Assembly: GCA_951828385.1 (NCBI GenBank)
Contig: OX639973.1
Coordinates: forward strand, 1,240,001-1,304,000
Length of the DNA stretch: 64,000 nt
DNA from: an uncultured Poribacteria bacterium
GTDB lineage: Bacteria > Poribacteria > WGA-4E > WGA-3G
Direction of reading: 5' to 3'
Below, piece after piece: positions 63,671 to 64,000 of this stretch. How positions within the stretch are numbered: position 1 is the stretch's first letter; each line of letters begins with the position of its first letter. A program made the translations under genes and the position numbers. The notes under the pieces are model-generated. The model had not been told where the DNA came from. It saw only the letters and a list, made by a program, of their open reading frames with translations, and made no database searches.

Positions 63671-64000
63671 ATGAAATTAGAAACACCTATTTTAACATAT
63701 CAAACGACGCGGTCTGCTACATACGCCTGTGAGTACCATATCATCTGGTGTACAAAATACACAAGAAGTGTCTTGTCTTCTGACATTCAAGAACGCTTCA
63801 AAGAACTTGTCATAGAATCAGAAGAAAAACACGGATTTACGGTTCGTGCTTTAGAGACAATGACAGACCACATACATTTGTTGATTAGCATTCCTCCAAC
63901 TCAAGCCGTTGGTGTAATGATTGGCAAACTCAAAGCAATGACGGCTCAAGTTCTTCGTGAGGAGTTTCCGCACCTAAAATCAAGACTGCCGAACTTATGG
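63671..64000 (+). CDS. tnpA: IS200-type Y1 transposase TnpA (3' end outside window)
   Basis: 110 codons without a stop. YHIIWCTKYTR is the family start and H67-I-H69 in MTDHIHLLISIPP is the HUH metal site. The continuing MIGKLKAMTAQVLREEFPHLKS is the usual helix. The catalytic Tyr would lie beyond the window. It cuts and joins single-stranded element ends and could also mobilise the tnpB-only element at 25202. Confidence 0.92.
   Translation, partial: MKLETPILTYQTTRSATYACEYHIIWCTKYTRSVLSSDIQERFKELVIESEEKHGFTVRALETMTDHIHLLISIPPTQAVGVMIGKLKAMTAQVLREEFPHLKSRLPNLW

Larger units (their letters stand above)
63527..64000 (+). mobile_element. IS200/IS605-type element, left part (right end outside window)
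   Basis: The left end starts near 63527 (GGTGTCAAAACCCC). The terminal hairpin CCCC...GC-TTTA-GC...GGGG (63537-63556) comes next, then ACCGCCCT. This order and wording match the left end of the TnpB element at 26705-26650. The element carries tnpA. Whether tnpB follows is not visible. The gap 63343-63526 before it holds only a GCGCGT/ACGCGC hairpin (63370-63388). Confidence 0.8.

Overview
The window looks like a chromosomal piece of an uncultured Gram-negative-type bacterium. The best guess is candidate phylum Poribacteria or a close relative. This rests on gene style rather than a marker tree: LamG, WD40, TPR, FG-GAP/UnbV and ankyrin proteins, ECF sigma factors fused to a membrane segment and an outer domain, a C25-type peptidase with a sorting-like tail, and intergenic spaces filled with AACTGATAAC-type short repeats and hairpins. 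No rRNA or tRNA gene was seen.

Region 1 (1-9290) is the most unusual part. Three tandem paralogs each carry one in-frame TGA in the same place (748-750, 3575-3577, 6428-6430). The reading frame continues for 250 or more codons, and the context is DESC-TGA-GSGK. This matches the SCUG redox centre of vertebrate selenoprotein N (SELENON), and the flanking domain also matches. A conserved hairpin with a CAGGTG or CAGTTG loop follows each TGA at a bacterial SECIS distance. Copies A and B are each followed by an exported WD40 protein. Copy C overlaps by ATGA with an ECF sigma factor whose C-terminal outer domain is the same domain that ends the SELENON-like proteins. Next comes a peroxiredoxin-like gene with a fourth in-frame TGA (8940-8942) at the peroxidatic Cys position and a consensus promoter that implies a leaderless mRNA.

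Region 2 (9301-24160): riboflavin genes ribD-ribE-ribBA-ribH, an isolated hisH, an NtrB/NtrC-like two-component system, two adjacent microcompartment vertex proteins (EutN/CcmL family) with a lipoprotein, and a 1.7-kilo-residue C25-like peptidase.

Region 3 (24164-39527) is accessory. An ankyrin-family gene is split by a TnpB-only IS200/IS605-type element whose ends can be placed to the base. It is followed by an Eco57I-like restriction-modification enzyme, three tandem FRG-domain/TPR proteins, a nucleotidyltransferase-type pair, and decayed Rpn-like nuclease fragments.

Region 4 (39497-63342) is mostly housekeeping: GNAT, ndk, LamG, a TPR plus FG-GAP/UnbV pair, ATP-grasp, aldolase-like, priA, uracil-DNA glycosylase, rseP, dxr, cdsA, frr, tsf, rpsB, a kinase-like protein, two small proteins, an amidohydrolase, queE and a VOC protein. 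Palindromic repeats have entered several of these reading frames in phase (priA, ATP-grasp, FG-GAP). The window ends inside an IS200-type tnpA whose left end resembles that of the TnpB element.
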